Position numbers and translations under genes: made by a program
Shown here: piece after piece, positions 34,345-47,700 of the stretch
Numbering within the stretch: the stretch's first letter is position 1
How the letters are laid out: each line of letters begins with the position of its first letter
Notes under the pieces: generated by a model
What the model was told of the DNA's origin: nothing
The model's database searches: none
What the model saw: only the letters and a program-made list of their open reading frames with translations
Assembly (NCBI GenBank): GCA_008704415.1
Contig: VXIS01000161.1
Location: 1 to 64,000, forward strand
DNA from: Sphaerosporella brunnea
Lineage: Eukaryota; Ascomycota; Pezizomycetes; Pezizales; Pyronemataceae
Length of the DNA: 64,000 nt
Reading direction: 5' to 3'

Positions 34345-37300
34345 CTAAATCATGCTCACGCCACCCGCGCCACGAATACTGCTCGGCGTGGGCGAAAGCG
34401 CACGTCTCGCCCTCATCTCCTCCTCCATCTGGTTCATCTCCTCATAGTACAAGTCTGGGTCGTTATACTGAGCCTGATACCCAGCTTCATTCTCATATCC
34501 ATCCTGGTAGTCTCCAGCCTCCCAATCCCCATTATCCTGCCACGTGTACTCCGGTTCAGGCGTAAACTCGACCGCCTTCTTATTCCTCCTAACGCTCCTG
34601 GTGCGCTCGCTCACCTCCTTCTTCTTTCCGGGCTCCAGGTGCATCTGCAAAGCCTGATGCACGGGGAAATCATTTGGCAGCGGGGGCGGCGAAAGCGGCA
34701 TCGGCGGGAGCTTGCGAATAAGCGGTTTGAATGTAGGCTCGGAATTGTTGCGCACGTGCGAGTTGCTGCGCTGAAGCGCCGGCAGTGGTGGCGGTGACTC
34801 GTATTCGCTCACGCCGATGGAGGGAGAGGGGTAGTACTGGTTCGGCGGACTGTTGTTTCCGTCTCGGCCAGGCCTGGGGGGCGAGCGGCCACGCTGCTGA
34901 GGGGCCGGTGTTGGGCGGCGGGAACGGCTGGATTCGCGCTCACGCTGAGGCACTGGTGTGGGGCGGCGGGAACGGCTGGATTCGCGCTCACGCTGAGGCA
35001 CTGGTGTGGGGCGGCGCGAACGGCTGGATTCGCGCTCGCGGGGAGGCGCTGGAGATAGGGCCATCCCGCGCACACGGCTCGCTTCACGTTCGCGCGGCGG
35101 AGGTGGAGCCGGAGAAACGGCCATGTTTCTGAGACGACTGGCATCGCGTGCTGGTGCCGGAGACATGTTGCGGATTTGGCGCATTTGCGGCGTGGGCACG
35201 CTTTCGTATGGCGCTTCCAGCGGCGACATTGCGCGGGCTTGTTGCAGTTGCATTGTGGGAACGCTTTCGTATGGCGCCTCAGGGGTCATTGCCATCGCGG
35301 GGAGCGGCGCGACGCTTTCGTACGGCGCTGGGGCTGGAGCCATAGCCATGGCTGGGAGCGGCAGTGGCGGAACACTCTCATATGGAGCTGCTGCCATGGT
35401 GAGGTCTCCGAGAGTGGTCGGCGGCGGCGGTACGCTCGCTGACATGCCTCGGAAGACGGGAGCGGGGGACATAGTGCGGCCAACCGGAGGTGGCGACCTC
35501 ATTCGTGAAGCAGGGGTCAGCGACCAGGATGCTGGCGACATGGTCCTCTGCGACGGTGGCGGCGGCGGGGCTGGGGCCATTGCTAGACTAGGAGCGGGGG
35601 AACGGCCGCGAGCAGGAGCAGGTGAGTTGCCGCGGATGTTGGCCTGTATTTCTTCTCGCCATGCCTTGGGATTTGAAGGCAAGCCACGCATTGACGGGGT
35701 CCTTGAGTGCATGCTGTGGCCGGGGGAGGCGCCACGATCACGGTTGTTGAAAGTGTAGTTACCACCATTCTCGAGCTGATCGCTCCACTGTCGAAGAGTG
35801 CGCTCAGACCTGGACCGACGGAGGCCGCTGCTCTGGAACTGCGGGCCTCGTGTGCGGGAGTCCATGCGAGTGCGGTTTCGTGACTGGCTCTGAGCGATAC
35901 GATGATGCTGGGTGTAACGTGATCGTCGTTCCTCTTCTTCATGCTGGCGGTCCACTTCTTCCGACATCTCCTTGTAGAGCAGGGCCTGAGGAGACATGGG
36001 GAGAGGACTGGATGGAGAACGGACGTGAGAGCCCTTGATTTCCGCGATGCGACCGCGGCTGCGCTCCATGGATAGCCCACGAGCTGGGGGTCGGGGCGAT
36101 GTGTAGTACTTCTCGTCGTCATCGGACTCATAGTCGCGCCTGCGTTGTTCAGCTGGGCTTGGAGACCTGCGACGACTGCGGTCCCGACGTGCACTGCGGC
36201 CACGGGGTTCGTCGTAACGGGGTTCATTGAACTGCGGAGGAACTTCAATCTCCATGGACCGAGGGATATTGACGGCTACAGGCTCAGGGGGGTCGTCCCG
36301 GTACAGCGCTGCTTGAGGCGAAAACGGAAGAGGGCTAGATGGCGACCTCATATGCGATTTCTTCACTTCGTATGTGCGGCCTCGTGGCTCTCTCTCGGCA
36401 CTCCTGTTGCGCGGATTGCGTTCTGGTGATATCCGTCTGACTTGGGACATACCTCGAGGTAGAGCACGCTGCTCGTCAAGCCGCTTATTCCCTTTCTCGA
36501 TGAGATCGAGGAATTCCGTATCTCCAGACCCATTGCGTGGTGGGAAGCGCCCTTGTACGATGAGAGGAGAGACACGCGATGCGATGCGACGATGGCCCCT
36601 TTGCTCCATTCCAGCGGGAGGCGTACCCTCACGAATGACAACATCCATTGGAGGAAACTGGATTTTCAAACCGACAGGCGTACGCAGGGATGCACTTCGG
36701 CTCCGAACGATAGGGTCCTTGACCGGGGCGGTGACCCGGATAGCAGGACTTGCCATGCGATTTGGTGGATTGATTTGAAGATTAGGAGGAGTGGATTTCC
36801 GGGGAGGCGTGGGAAGACGCTCCATTTTTTGGACATCGGCAAGTGTAACCGGCATAGTCTCTGAGAACCCGCCGGAGTTTCGGCCTTGGATCGGTGAGGA
36901 TATCTTGGTTCCTTCGGCAGCAGGCGGCGGCGGCGGCGGTGGTGGCGGTGGAGGAGGAGGAATTGCTGCCAGATCAATTTCTTTCCCGAATCGTTGAACT
37001 GGAGTCCTGTCCATCGGAGACACCTCGGTCACAGGGGTAAGCTTTGTGACACTTGGTGTGGCCATCCGTGTAGTTGGCGGGAATTGTTCACGTCCTGCGG
37101 CCCAGAAGGGATCAACTGGAGTCAACGCCGAGAGGGCGATTGGAGTCGAGTTAGCCGATCGGTTTGCTGGCGAAGCTCCATAGAAGAAACGATGGACACT
37201 GGCTATGGCGCCACCAGATGGAGATGTAGTCTGAGAACGGTTGATTGGATCTTTGTCTGGAGATGTCGAGAAGTCTGTGATGAGTTTAAGAGGCAAGTTC

Positions 37301-40156
37301 TTGGGCGTCATCTTAAGTGTTGCTCTTGGGTTCGAAGGAGAACTGATGGAGAGTTTGCGTGCAAGAGTACCAGCAGGCTCGTTCTCAGACTTCGAACGAG
37401 AGTGAGATGGGGTACGACTGCGCTGAGGACGCTCGGATTCGTTTGGAGCTTCGGTGCCGGCACAAGCAAAGCTGGTGGAGACGAAAGTCAGCGAATGATA
37501 TCTTCTGCTAACAAACCAACACAACTCACCATCGAGCAGCCAAAGTACCATCGTAGGTATCGGATGCGTATTGGCCCCACTGTCTGACAAGAGAAGAGAT
37601 CCTCTTCCAGTCTTTCTTCCACAGCAACGTGGTCAAAAGAACGGCCTCCCTGCTCGAGATATTAGCGTTGCAAGACGTGCAGGTTGGCATTGCTAGGTAT
37701 GATGAACGTACAAGAACTTCTTGTGTGATACATATATCTCGACGGCATCATTCTTGTCGCCGATAGCAAGAAGGCACAAAACAGCCATATGCAGATCACC
37801 TTTCTGCAATAGCTTGAGTACAAAGGCTCGTACCACATGCGTCCATGAACTCTGGCCACCTGTGCCGCATGACCGCATGCATCAGCATATTTTCGTCTAG
37901 GACCTCGAGCCGAACCGCTCGAACTGTGTTCACCCGGTAAGGACTTGGGAACTATGCTTACCCATGGCGCTTAAAGCGAGGAAAAGCCAGTCTCCTGAAA
38001 CGGCGAAGTCGGCGCCTAACATCACTGCGAGAGAATTCTGATCGATATCGCCCAACCATAATCGCAGAACAAGCGAGTCCAAGGACCTCGCATTAACCGA
38101 TTCCACTGCGTTTCAGGTGTCAGTCAGCTTTGGGAAACTGCATGGAGCTGCAGGGAACAAGGTGCAGGAAAAAAAAAAAGCTTCTTACACTCATCGCCGA
38201 TCAAATCCTCGATATCACCCTGCCAACCAAAAATGCAGTAAAGCATTTCTTTCCGCAAATCGTCTTCTGAAAGTCGGCTTTGAGGGCCACCCACACGGGG
38301 GCTCTCATAAGTCACGCTATTAATCCGAGCTCGCAGGTTTGCAAATATATCAGTAACTTCAGCCATTGGGCTGGGGATAGAACCCGGCAGGCCCGGGGTG
38401 TTAGGGGTTGGGTGATATTCCTGTCGCAAAGGATGCGTTTTGCGCTGCACCAACTGCGGCACCGTACCAATGGACTCCTTGCGTCCAGGTGCAGGTGCAG
38501 GTGAGGCAGAGTTTTCTATTCTCGTTTCTATAGAGGCAATAGATGTTTTGCGTGAAGGGGAAGCTGATTGTGGTTGAGGCGCCATAGCATGGTCGACAGA
38601 TCCAGTGGGCCCTTTGCGACCTGGATTGGGCGAAACGGTGGTCGCGGGTGAATATTCGCTGCCTTGAGCAACGAGTCCTCGCAACGAGCCCTGAGAGCTG
38701 TGGTTGCGGCGACTTCCTGTGCTTCCCACGGATGATCGGGAACTGACCGATGCTGGCCTCTGTCCCATCACATTGGATATTCCCAGTCCTCCGTCAATAT
38801 ACTCCATCGACTCAACCTGTTCAAGCTCGTGTGGGAGATGTCCCATTTGTGGCATCATGTAATCTTCCTGTGGCGCAGCTCCTCGTGCGACCTCGTCGAT
38901 CCTTTCTTCGATTGATACGGGCGGCGACGGTGGTGGAAGCACCGGGGCGTGCTGGACATTTGCAACCAACTGAGGAGGGTACAGGGCAAACTGTTGAACA
39001 GTGTGGTTCCTGCCAACCGTGAAAAGTACACCTTTGGACCCGTAGATACAGATACCCATGATATCTGCTGTTGGGACATCGTCCCAGGTGACATTTTTCG
39101 TTCGAACGTCCCATATCGTTGTCGAGCTATATATATCATCAGTTGAAACGTCCGCTTTTAACGACGAATCGCAACCGCGAAGCGAGGTGGCGCAGCCCAC
39201 TTACCCCGCAGAATGCTGCACGATCCGTCCATTTCGAGACCATCCCAGCCAGTTGTTTCCCCGACCAAAATATTCGGGTCGTTTTAGTATCCGTACAACC
39301 CGTGCGTTCTCCTCGCTCTCCAGTGATTTAGGCACACTCCACACACGTAGGTCGCCGTCGCGATTTTGCACGGCCAACATGTCCGATTTTTGTTTCGAAG
39401 ACGAAGCATGCCATGCCAGACTCACAACCGGCGACGGTGCAAGCGAGGTTATGGTGAGCGTGTGCAGGATCGTAAAGGCCGGTGAAAGCGCTGCGATCAG
39501 GATAGATCCGTTGTTGTACCTGCGTTGGCCGTATCAGTAACACTACTTTATCGCATGCAGCATAACGTGAAACGAAATTAATATGTACCCTAAGGCAAAT
39601 GCCCTACAGTCGGCAGTAGGCGCGATGCTACACAGAGGATCGAAAATTGTTCTCGCTGTAATCGACTCTGCTCGTGCGGGATCAAACAGGATGATATTTC
39701 CCAGGGCATCACCTGCGAATACGTCAACACAGATGGATCGCCAGGCAACAACACCTTGAAGCTCGGGAAAATACCTAAGGCCAAATTGCCATTCTTCATC
39801 CACGACGCAACCAAGATATCCTCATATGCATTGTGCCTCGAAATCTCCTCCCCAGTTTCGATGTCCCATACGATAGCCGTCTTCGATTTGTCGACACTCA
39901 CCACCCGAGCCGGCGTGATATCACTTGCGTTGTCTATGGAAATGACGGTAACCTCCTCGGCGTGTCGTTCGAAGCGCCGTTCCAACGCCAAAGTATCGTG
40001 CTGGAGACAGAGGACCGAGGAGCCCTGCGCATACAGGACCAGTTGCGACGAAGCCGAGCACGGGTGTAGCTTTGGCATGGTGGTGATGCTTTGAGTGCTC
40101 GACACCGATATCGTAGAGTTGGTCCTCGTGGACCCGACGGAATTTTTTCGGGACAT
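34345..40156 (-). CDS. Very large WD40-solenoid protein with Pro/Ser/Arg-rich disordered tail
   Basis: Eight exons fit in phase: 40156-39775, 39712-39589, 39519-39205, 39126-38189, 38105-37962, 37826-37712, 37649-37530 and 37471-34345; about 1754 residues. The exon-6 acceptor (37827) is a choice; an acceptor at 37897 plus a further intron is an alternative. The N-terminal 450 residues hold WD40 repeats (KTAIVWDIETGEEISRH, GNIILFDPARAES, GDLRVWSV, TTIWDVRTKNVTW). A helical region of the kind found in Gemin5-like and other WD40 proteins follows (GDLHMAVLCLLAIGDKNDAV, LVRQWGQYASDTYDG, ARCFACAGTE). The last 1040 residues are disordered, with a run of 14 prolines, many RSPSP/SRSR elements and APYESVP repeats, ending IRGAGGVSMI. 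This matches a conserved but poorly described ascomycete WD40 family. The proline run could bind profilin or SH3 domains. Role unknown. Confidence 0.8.
34915..35050. repeat. 48-bp coding minisatellite, about three units
   Basis: Within the last exon of the WD40 gene a 48-bp unit, encoding QRERESSRSRRPTPVP on the minus strand, is repeated nearly three times. It extends an Arg/Ser/Pro-rich low-complexity tail. Confidence 0.85.
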
Positions 40157-42051
40157 CGCAGGTAGCGGTCAATTCGCACGCACTATCGGGTCAATAATGG
40201 CGCTCCTTAAACCACGTTCTGCGGGATCCTGTGGGTGGGATAGTGCCCAAAAAGTTGCAGCGACTGGCGGGTTGGAGGCCCCGGGGGGGGGGTGCGGGGA
40301 TGGTGGACTCTTTTGTAGGTTGCTGGCAGGTGCTGCTGAAGATTGGGCCAATGTATAATAAGTACTTTTTTTAAACCCCGCACCACGGCAGCCGAAGTTC
40401 TTCAGGGAAGCGTGTGGCCTTGTAGCCCAACCGAAGGAGGATGATGAATGCGGAGGAATTAAAGTGGCGGGAGTTATGTATGCGTGGGATAAAGGTCCCA
40501 CACACCGCAGGCGAGGAGAGCAGCCGTCCAACACGCAACCAACAGCGTACAGCAGGAAGCAGATCAGGCTGCGAAAAAGACGTGAAAGAGTTGAGTTCAG
40601 ACGCCACGAGAGCAGACAGAGTGCTCCAGATACAAGGCATCTACTCCTGACTCGGACGATGCTCTGGCCATGATTGAGGCGCCGATGCAGTTGGCTTGCA
40701 AGCACGGCTTACCATGGAGGCAAATTGCTCTCTCTCTCGCTCCCAACGGAGACCTGTAAGCTGCTGCGAGCAAGCCAGCCAGCCAGCCATCGGCAACCAA
40801 CGAGGATGTACCTCCTCCCGGTCACGTCAGGGCGCGTAGCAGGTCCAGGGCGATGCCCGATGTCGACAGGCGGCAACCCTGAAGCGAGTGGGTGTTGGTC
40901 CCTGTCGGGGCAAGTGGGTGTCCAAGGGAGTTCGCATCGGAGGGAATTGGCTAGGGCGGGTCGGAGAGGGTTAGAGCGGGCGTCTCGATGGATCGCAGCG
41001 GTTGCATTGGCGATGGGTGCCGGGGGGCGCTGGGTGGTGCCGGCTGGGTGCCAGGTGGGTGCCGGGGTTGCTGCGGCACCCCTGGGCGGCATGGCATGCA
41101 CGAGCCAGGCCTGCAGAACCGCAACGCAGATCTCTGAGTGGCCAACGTCCAGGTCTCCCGTCACAGTCCATCACATACGCCTTATGCCTCAATCAATCTG
41201 CTGCATGCCGGCCGGCCTGGTCACAAATTCGCGCGTGCAAAGGATTGATTGAGCGATTAATAACGGTTAGGTGTGCTGCTCTCGTGACCCGCGAGGAGCT
41301 CGAGGACGAGGCGGAGGAGGAGGAGGAGGAGGCAGCGGAGGAAGCGGAGATTGATTGTTGGATTGGGAATTGCTGTGATTGACCGCACTCAGCCTTGAAC
41401 AGGGGGCGAAGGCCTTCGCCCCCAGATCGCTGCTTCCGGGCGGCATAGCGTGGTCAAAACCCCAGCAGAGGTGCAGCAGCTGCCGTTCTCAACAGCCCTG
41501 CCTTGAACAGAGCCTGCTGCTGCATCTTCGGGCCGTGGTCTTGTGGGCACGGCGCTTAAGAAGTATCTAGGCGAGAGCCTTCTTTCTCGGCAGTGTCGTG
41601 GAGACAAAAAAAAAGAAGTTGCTTCATGCAATCTGCGATAACGTGAGGTGAGCCCAACGTTTGGTAGCGAAAAAAAAAAAAAAAAAAAAAAAAAAATTGG
41701 TGATGGCTACAATACGAGCCACCACCTATACCCCCATTCCAACAACTCGATGCCGCCGCGCGAACAGCCCGTGTTGATCTCTCGCATAAAAAAAAAGAGC
41801 CCCCCGTATTCACTTTTTTCCGCAACAGCCGGTATACACACTCAAGTATTCATTGCCCAATCGAATATCGGGACAGCGCATCGCATGTCAAACTCTTCAT
41901 GGTTAGAAACCCATACGCCCACACCTGCATGTCTCGGAAAGCCAAAAAATAATAATCATAATAATGGGATTTTCATTTCTGGATGCATGGATGCATGGAT
42001 GGCTGGATGGCTGCAGATTCGGTGTTGAAAAAGTCACATGAAATCTGGCTC

Positions 42052-42077
42052 GTTGGTTGGTTGGTTGGTTGGTTGGT
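42052..42077. repeat. (GTTG)n microsatellite
   Basis: Six to seven tandem GTTG units, with further GTTGG units just downstream and GGAT/GGCT repeats just upstream. Confidence 0.9.
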
Positions 42078-42583
42078 CAGTTGGTTTCGGTGATCAACCC
42101 CATCCCCCTTGCCTTTCTTCCCAAGATAAGATAAGCCCTGCTCCAGTCTCTCCTTCCTCCTGCCCGGCCGGCCGCGATGATATCAATGAGGAAACGAACC
42201 CGTTTGCGTACATGTGGTAGGTAGATACTCTACCTAGATAGATAGTCGTCGCGTCCAACTGCCGAGAAGGTTGGTTGGTTGTTCACGTTGCAGCTTTGGC
42301 TTGGCCAGCTGACTGGCCCATCTCACTGCGTCGTTGCAATTGGCCGACAACGTTAACGAGTTTCCTATGTAGCAGTACATAGCGTCCGGGGTTCCCCGCG
42401 ACTCAAGCTTGTGATGGGGGAGGGGAACGTTTCGCAGCCGAGTTTCTGTAGAAAAAAAAAAAATACCCGCGCCAATATTGCAGCAGCCAACTGACAGGAC
42501 GATTGGAGGGGTTTCTCGCCAATGATGATGCTGATGATGATGATGATCTGATTTCCCTGGTCTTCCAACAGCAAACACTATTC

Positions 42584-43386
42584 GTGGTCACCACCACACC
42601 CAAGTGGTGCACTCATGGAATGGGTGCCCGCCACCCCACGGGTAAATGCAGATCACGAATAAATTTAAACGCCCAGCAATCTTCAATTATGCTACCTATC
42701 CAGAAGAGCCTTATTAGTCTGTAGATGCCCGGATTCAAGTGATAATTGAGGCTCTGAGCGAGAGGGGCGAGGAAAATCCAAATCCAAATCTAGATCTATG
42801 GCTGGGGGAACAGTCCCAGAGCGCCGCGACATTCGGTTTGAGTAGCTAGACCCCATCAAAAGAGGGCCTTTCTGAGACCCACAAGGGCGCTTTCGGCAAG
42901 TTTGGGGGCCCATAATTCGCAAAAACAGGGTCCTTTTGTGTGCTCTTTGGTTTTAGGGGTGTACTGCCGGCGGTGTCGACGAGGTTTCTTCATAGACTCG
43001 CACTCATGTTACCGGATATGTGAGCCTACCAAGCCAATTCTTGCCATAATTGGCAAGTTTTGGGGGCTCACTTTCAACCCGCTCCACCACCTTCAACAAC
43101 CATTATTTTTTAAATGTGTTGTGGTGGTGAAGTTGGGTGCTAAAGTGCTCGGGCGACAGGTGTCCTCGACCATAGATTTAGATTTTTTCCTCGCCCCTCT
43201 CGCTGAGAACCTCAATTACCACTTGAATCCAGGCATCCTCTGAATATGTAGCATAATTGAATGGAAGATTGCTGGGTGTCGAAGACGCGTTTAAATTTAG
43301 TCGTGAGCTGCATTTACCCGTGGGGTGACGGGCATTCATTCCATGAGTGCACCACTTGGGTGCGAGCTTGCGAGCGGTGACCACCT
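42584..43386. mobile_element. Fold-back element whose arms encode a gag-like zinc knuckle
   Basis: The arms 42584-42802 (plus) and 43386-43170 (minus) are diverged inverted copies of about 220 bp around a 370-bp loop. Each arm, read outward to inward, encodes KWCTHGM(G/N)ARHPTGKC followed by a short conserved tail ending (A/I)LSERGEE. The C-x-H-x5-H-x4-C pattern after a Trp resembles the zinc knuckle of retrotransposon Gag proteins (typically WCxxHxxxxHxxxxC). The plus arm carries a stop after QKSLISL and the arms differ by indels, so neither is functional. Inverted duplication of a retroelement piece is the simplest reading; the parent element is not in the window. Confidence 0.55.
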
Positions 43387-44345
43387 TGGCACAAGTAAGG
43401 TTTCAGAGACATAGTACCGTGTTCTACATAGCATCCCCCACACATGGATAACACCGATATTGCCGCCCTACAATAACAATCTCCACCCGCGATCTGCCTA
43501 CGACTAGCGTCCCGCCCTCTTCCCAAGCAAGTCCTTCCTGGATTGAGACATAGCGTGCCAGCGTTTGCTCTCCCTCCTCATCGTCATGCCATTACCTAGT
43601 ACTGCATGATGCATCTATCTAGCTACTCCACCCGATGCCAAGCTACCGTTCATCTGATGATGATGTTCATGTTCATCATCTACACTCAACCGCCGAGTTG
43701 CATCGCATCTGCAAAGAACGAACGACCGAACTGCGCATGCTAGAGTCGGGTAAGGGCGCGGCTCCTGCATGGCGAAGGTGATGATGATATGCCAGAGATG
43801 TCGTGCGGCGGGCCCGCACGGACATGATACTTTGGACCCTGGATAAGAGGACCCTGGATGATCTTCGGACAACGGGCAGACAAGTAATTTTACCCGAGGC
43901 TCTTTGATCCCGCAAGCGGTGAAGTAGCAAAGCCGCAAGCCGCTGCGTAACAGCCTATGTGGGGTCCATAGCTAAGGGGGATAGGTAAGGGATAACATCG
44001 GGAAACGGTAATAGATAATCCCTCTCCCAAAACGGATAAATCTCGCGGGGCGCGCGCGCGCGGAGGGGGGTGGCGGTCAGATGGTAGACTTTTCCGGGAT
44101 CCGAGTTTGTTGATTCGCTTCGGATGATAATAATGCTGGGAGACTATGGCTACAACAACGAAAAAACGATTGAAAGTGTAAGGGCATCTTGGTGAAACGC
44201 AGGGACTGCTTGACAGCATAACCGTTAGATGTGAGGACAGGGATCAGATCCGAAAAAATAACTCACCAATCAGGGCTCAGGGAGATCAAAATTCCTTCGT
44301 CCGCTCCAATCGTGCGACTGCCCGTTCCCCGTCCTCCCTGGGCAC

Positions 44346-44744
44346 TCACGCGGCCCTTCCGGTTGTTTCCTGGTGCAACTGCGAAAGAGCGCGCGAAAGC
44401 AATGAATTCGAACGTTGGACAGGTCGCCGAATTGCCGACAGAGTGGGGGTGGAGGATGCGGAGGAATTTGTGGAGGAAGTGGACGGCTCGGAGATGAAAT
44501 CGTCGTCTTCGTCGTCTTCGAACACGTTCTCGGGCAGCGGCCGTTGCCGGAGACTCTCAACGAACTCCCGACTTGGAACCGAATGCTTGACGGGCTCGGG
44601 AAATTGCCTTCGACTGTCCAGCCATGGTCGGTTTGGCCAGGAAGGAAAAGCGCATGAATATCCCTCCGTTCTTGAGCGCGGCGATGAGATTCCGAAGGCG
44701 GTCTTCTTCAGATCTGGGATGATTGGTGACATGATATCCGACAT
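44346..44744 (-). CDS. Small Ser/acidic-rich hypothetical protein
   Basis: A single exon starting MSDIMSPIIPDLKKT encodes 132 residues. It has a central acidic patch (ENVFEDDEDDDFIS), a Ser/Thr-rich stretch, and a basic/helical end (RSNSLLSRALSQLHQ). I do not recognise the family. The last codons overlap a possible splice donor (GCGTGAGT), so a further exon downstream is possible. A poly-Asp stretch and several SP sites suggest a phosphorylated, disordered protein. Real gene or chance frame cannot be decided, but the biased composition and ATG context favour a gene. Confidence 0.4.
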   Translation of the reverse strand: MSDIMSPIIPDLKKTAFGISSPRSRTEGYSCAFPSWPNRPWLDSRRQFPEPVKHSVPSREFVESLRQRPLPENVFEDDEDDDFISEPSTSSTNSSASSTPTLSAIRRPVQRSNSLLSRALSQLHQETTGRAA

Positions 44745-47700
44745 GATGATTATGAGTTGTTGATGATGCTAAGGATGATGCTGCAGTTGATGGCGGTGCA
44801 AGTATTTATGTAGGTTCGAAAGGCGGATGTGCGTTCGGATAGCCCTTCTGGAAAACTCTCACCGCAACGCCGAAGGGTAGGCGGTTTTATAGAACGGGGG
44901 TCCCTATGATGACTCTAAGTAAGAGGGGTCAGTGAGGTGGCGGGCGGGGAAGGGAGAGAAAAAAAAGCCCGGGCCATTCCGGCCGTGATGCGAACCTGAA
45001 CCCATTGGCGCGGTAATCCCGCTCGGCCAGAAGGACATGACCTCCGGTGCGAAACACAAACCTGAAATTTTTTCCACGTTGACGACTTCGTGGCATTGAA
45101 GACGTCATGAACGCTTCTCGCTCTAGAGTCTAGATGGTCCCTGTGAACCCAATCTACCTTCACTTCGCTAGAGACCCCTTCGCGCCCGTGGCGCTCGGAA
45201 CGCTTGTGGAGAACAAACTCTATCATTTGATAGCATCAGATCCGAGGCACAACGATGTCGCTCTTCTCGTGTTAAAGCCCCGCACGCCCGATAGGCGGGG
45301 TATTGGAGTTGAAGCCGTTGATTTCTCACAACAACAACTGTTGAACGCCGCCGGCTGCTCGGATGAACGGTTTTTGCGAGGTTTTTCCGAGCGACGACAT
45401 GCGAAAGCCCGTGCGCAATACATACAAGTAAGGGAGTGGTTACTTGCATACTCGCACATACCCAAGTAATCACTGTGTGGCCCTGTGTTCTTGCATCCGA
45501 AATTTCCCTTGTCTTATTGATTAAATTTCATATAACTGCATCTATCGGGAGGGAGAAAGCCTTTCCTGCGAAGTCGCGCACGGCTTCTGGAAAGTACAAG
45601 AGCTTCTGGAAAGTACAAGATGTGATGTTATCACTGTATTCTACTGACTGCCGGTGCGCAGCGGGTGTGCAGCATTAACCGGGGAGGCAGACTCAGACCA
45701 GCTTCTCGTTTGCGAAGTTGAGTTGAGGATATGTTGACGTAGGAGAGCACGGGTTTCTGTGCGTGTGTGTGAGCGAGTTGCGAATTCACTCATCAGGTGT
45801 CATGAACAAAACAACAGTGAGAAATTTCTTTTCCCCAACCTTCCCCTCTCGCAACGTGGTTGAAGAAGCAGACGAAGCGGATCTGCTGATCATCAACAAC
45901 GACGACCACGGCGAGGACAACAACGACAAAAAAAAAACAATGTTCTACCTAGATAGTTGTTGCAGCACATTGACGTATGAGGCATGTATGAAAAGCGAAG
46001 ACCGCGGATGTTTCTGCCGTCTATATTGTCCTTCTGCCCTCTCCCTTTCCGTTGCAGAAAGGTCTGTGTTTGTGCAACCCAAGCTCTTGATCGCTGCCAG
46101 GATGCGGGGCAGCGGGCGGTCCGTGATTCGGTCGGTCGGACTCGGGGAAAGCTGCCTGCGGGCCCTGCGCCAGATAGGTCCGGCGGCCGAACGCTGTGGC
46201 GACGGGCGTTTGTAATGCTCGGCGTGGCCGGCTATCCATGCCGAGACGAACTGATGCATGCGCAATATCCTACGACATTTTTTGGTCCGGGCGGCATGAG
46301 TCGCCACTCTCTGCGCTTTCTGTGCACAGGTGCCGCCGATGAGTCCCCAAGCGTTAAACGTCATAGATCTCTCTTGTCGGTAATCTCTATCCGGAGGAGA
46401 GGGGGGATGACGGGAACTAGTGAAACGTGTCTTGTATGGTGATCGATATACATATCTACATCGTGGAAAACAGGCTTTGGCGATCGATGCTGCCACTCCA
46501 CTGTGGAGTAAAGTAACCGCCACATGGCCGGCTTCTCCGCCGGTAGGTTCAATTCGCCGCCTTCAACATCCGGGAACGTCACTGCGCAAACGAGGGGGAG
46601 TTGGAGTTTTCTTGCTTATGTGCAAGCCGCGCGCCTGTGCCTTCCCCGAGATTCCCGAGATCTCGATGTCAACGCAGTCATCATCACCATCATCTCGTTC
46701 AAGATGACAAATGCGCTGCGCAGCTCGTTCCCCTTGAGAAACCAGTTCTTAGGATGTTAGCATGCAATTATGCGCCTTCGGTGCGGATGATAGTTCCGAG
46801 CTCAATGGTTCATCTGTTGTGTAAGCATCCAGGTACTCCGGCCCCCACTATGCCCTAATATTGTTTTCCCAGAGACAGCAGCAACCTACTCCACGGGTAT
46901 GTCTACATCGTGAATCTCCAAGCTATTTCTATAAGCGCCGCTGCAACATGCATTACCACAATATGCAATGCATAAAAGCGCCGCTGCTGCAACATGCATA
47001 TATGCATATGCATCAAAGACTTCGACTCGTTTGCTCTGGCAAGGTTGTGATCCAGCGGTGATGACCCGTAACGAACCAAGACCAAGTCCTTCTCTTATCA
47101 ACGGCCAATAGTGAATCTGCCATTCAGAAATAGATTTTTTTTTTTAATCATATTGTATTCAACCGCACGCGATCATGGAATATAGAAGAGAGACTGTGCG
47201 ACCCCTTAGGAATAAGCCTACTTCTGGGGTCTGCGGCTCTCTTAAGGAAAGGAAAATAAGGAAATCGCGATACATAACAGACGGAAAACACTGTAGCCAC
47301 TCTCCTGCTGCTCCTACTCCTACTCCTCCCCCCCCCCTCCCCCGGGGTTTGCGCGTCGTGTGCGGCTTGGTGTTGCCCGCTCCTCCTACGTAGAAGTTGA
47401 AGCTCACAGCTCCGTCAGAAATAGAGAGCCGCGCAATTATTATTTTTTAATTTTTTTTTTCTTTCCTGCTGGCGGCTGGGGTCGACTCGCTTGCGCCGGC
47501 TGTTTGGTTGTTTCGGAAAGTCCGATGCTGCTGTTCAGCTGAGGAAGGTGGTCGGTAAAACAGCTGCTGCACAAGAAAACCAGCAAAAAGCAATGGTAAT
47601 GGCCGTAATAGGATAGGTGCCATGAAATAAGGCTACATGTACCTCCACCCGCCATGATCCGTCACTTGAGTGTTCCAAAGAATCGTATGCTTCGCTCGCA

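Larger units (their letters stand above)
40157..44345. other. 4-kb gene-poor region upstream of the WD40 gene
   Basis: I see no supported gene. It contains an A run of 27 at 41670-41696, GGAT and GTTG microsatellites (41975-42080), a gag-derived inverted repeat (42584-43386) and a CG repeat near 44048-44060. Open frames around 40.7-41.4 kb overlap in both strands and carry no recognisable domain. Confidence 0.45.

Noticed and set aside
40674..41382. Several 100-190 codon frames on both strands
   Set aside because: Mutually overlapping, no domain, GC-rich composition.
45134..45469. 111-codon plus-strand frame starting MVPVNPIYLHFA
   Set aside because: ATG present, but no recognised family, no neighbours and no splice evidence; cannot separate from chance.
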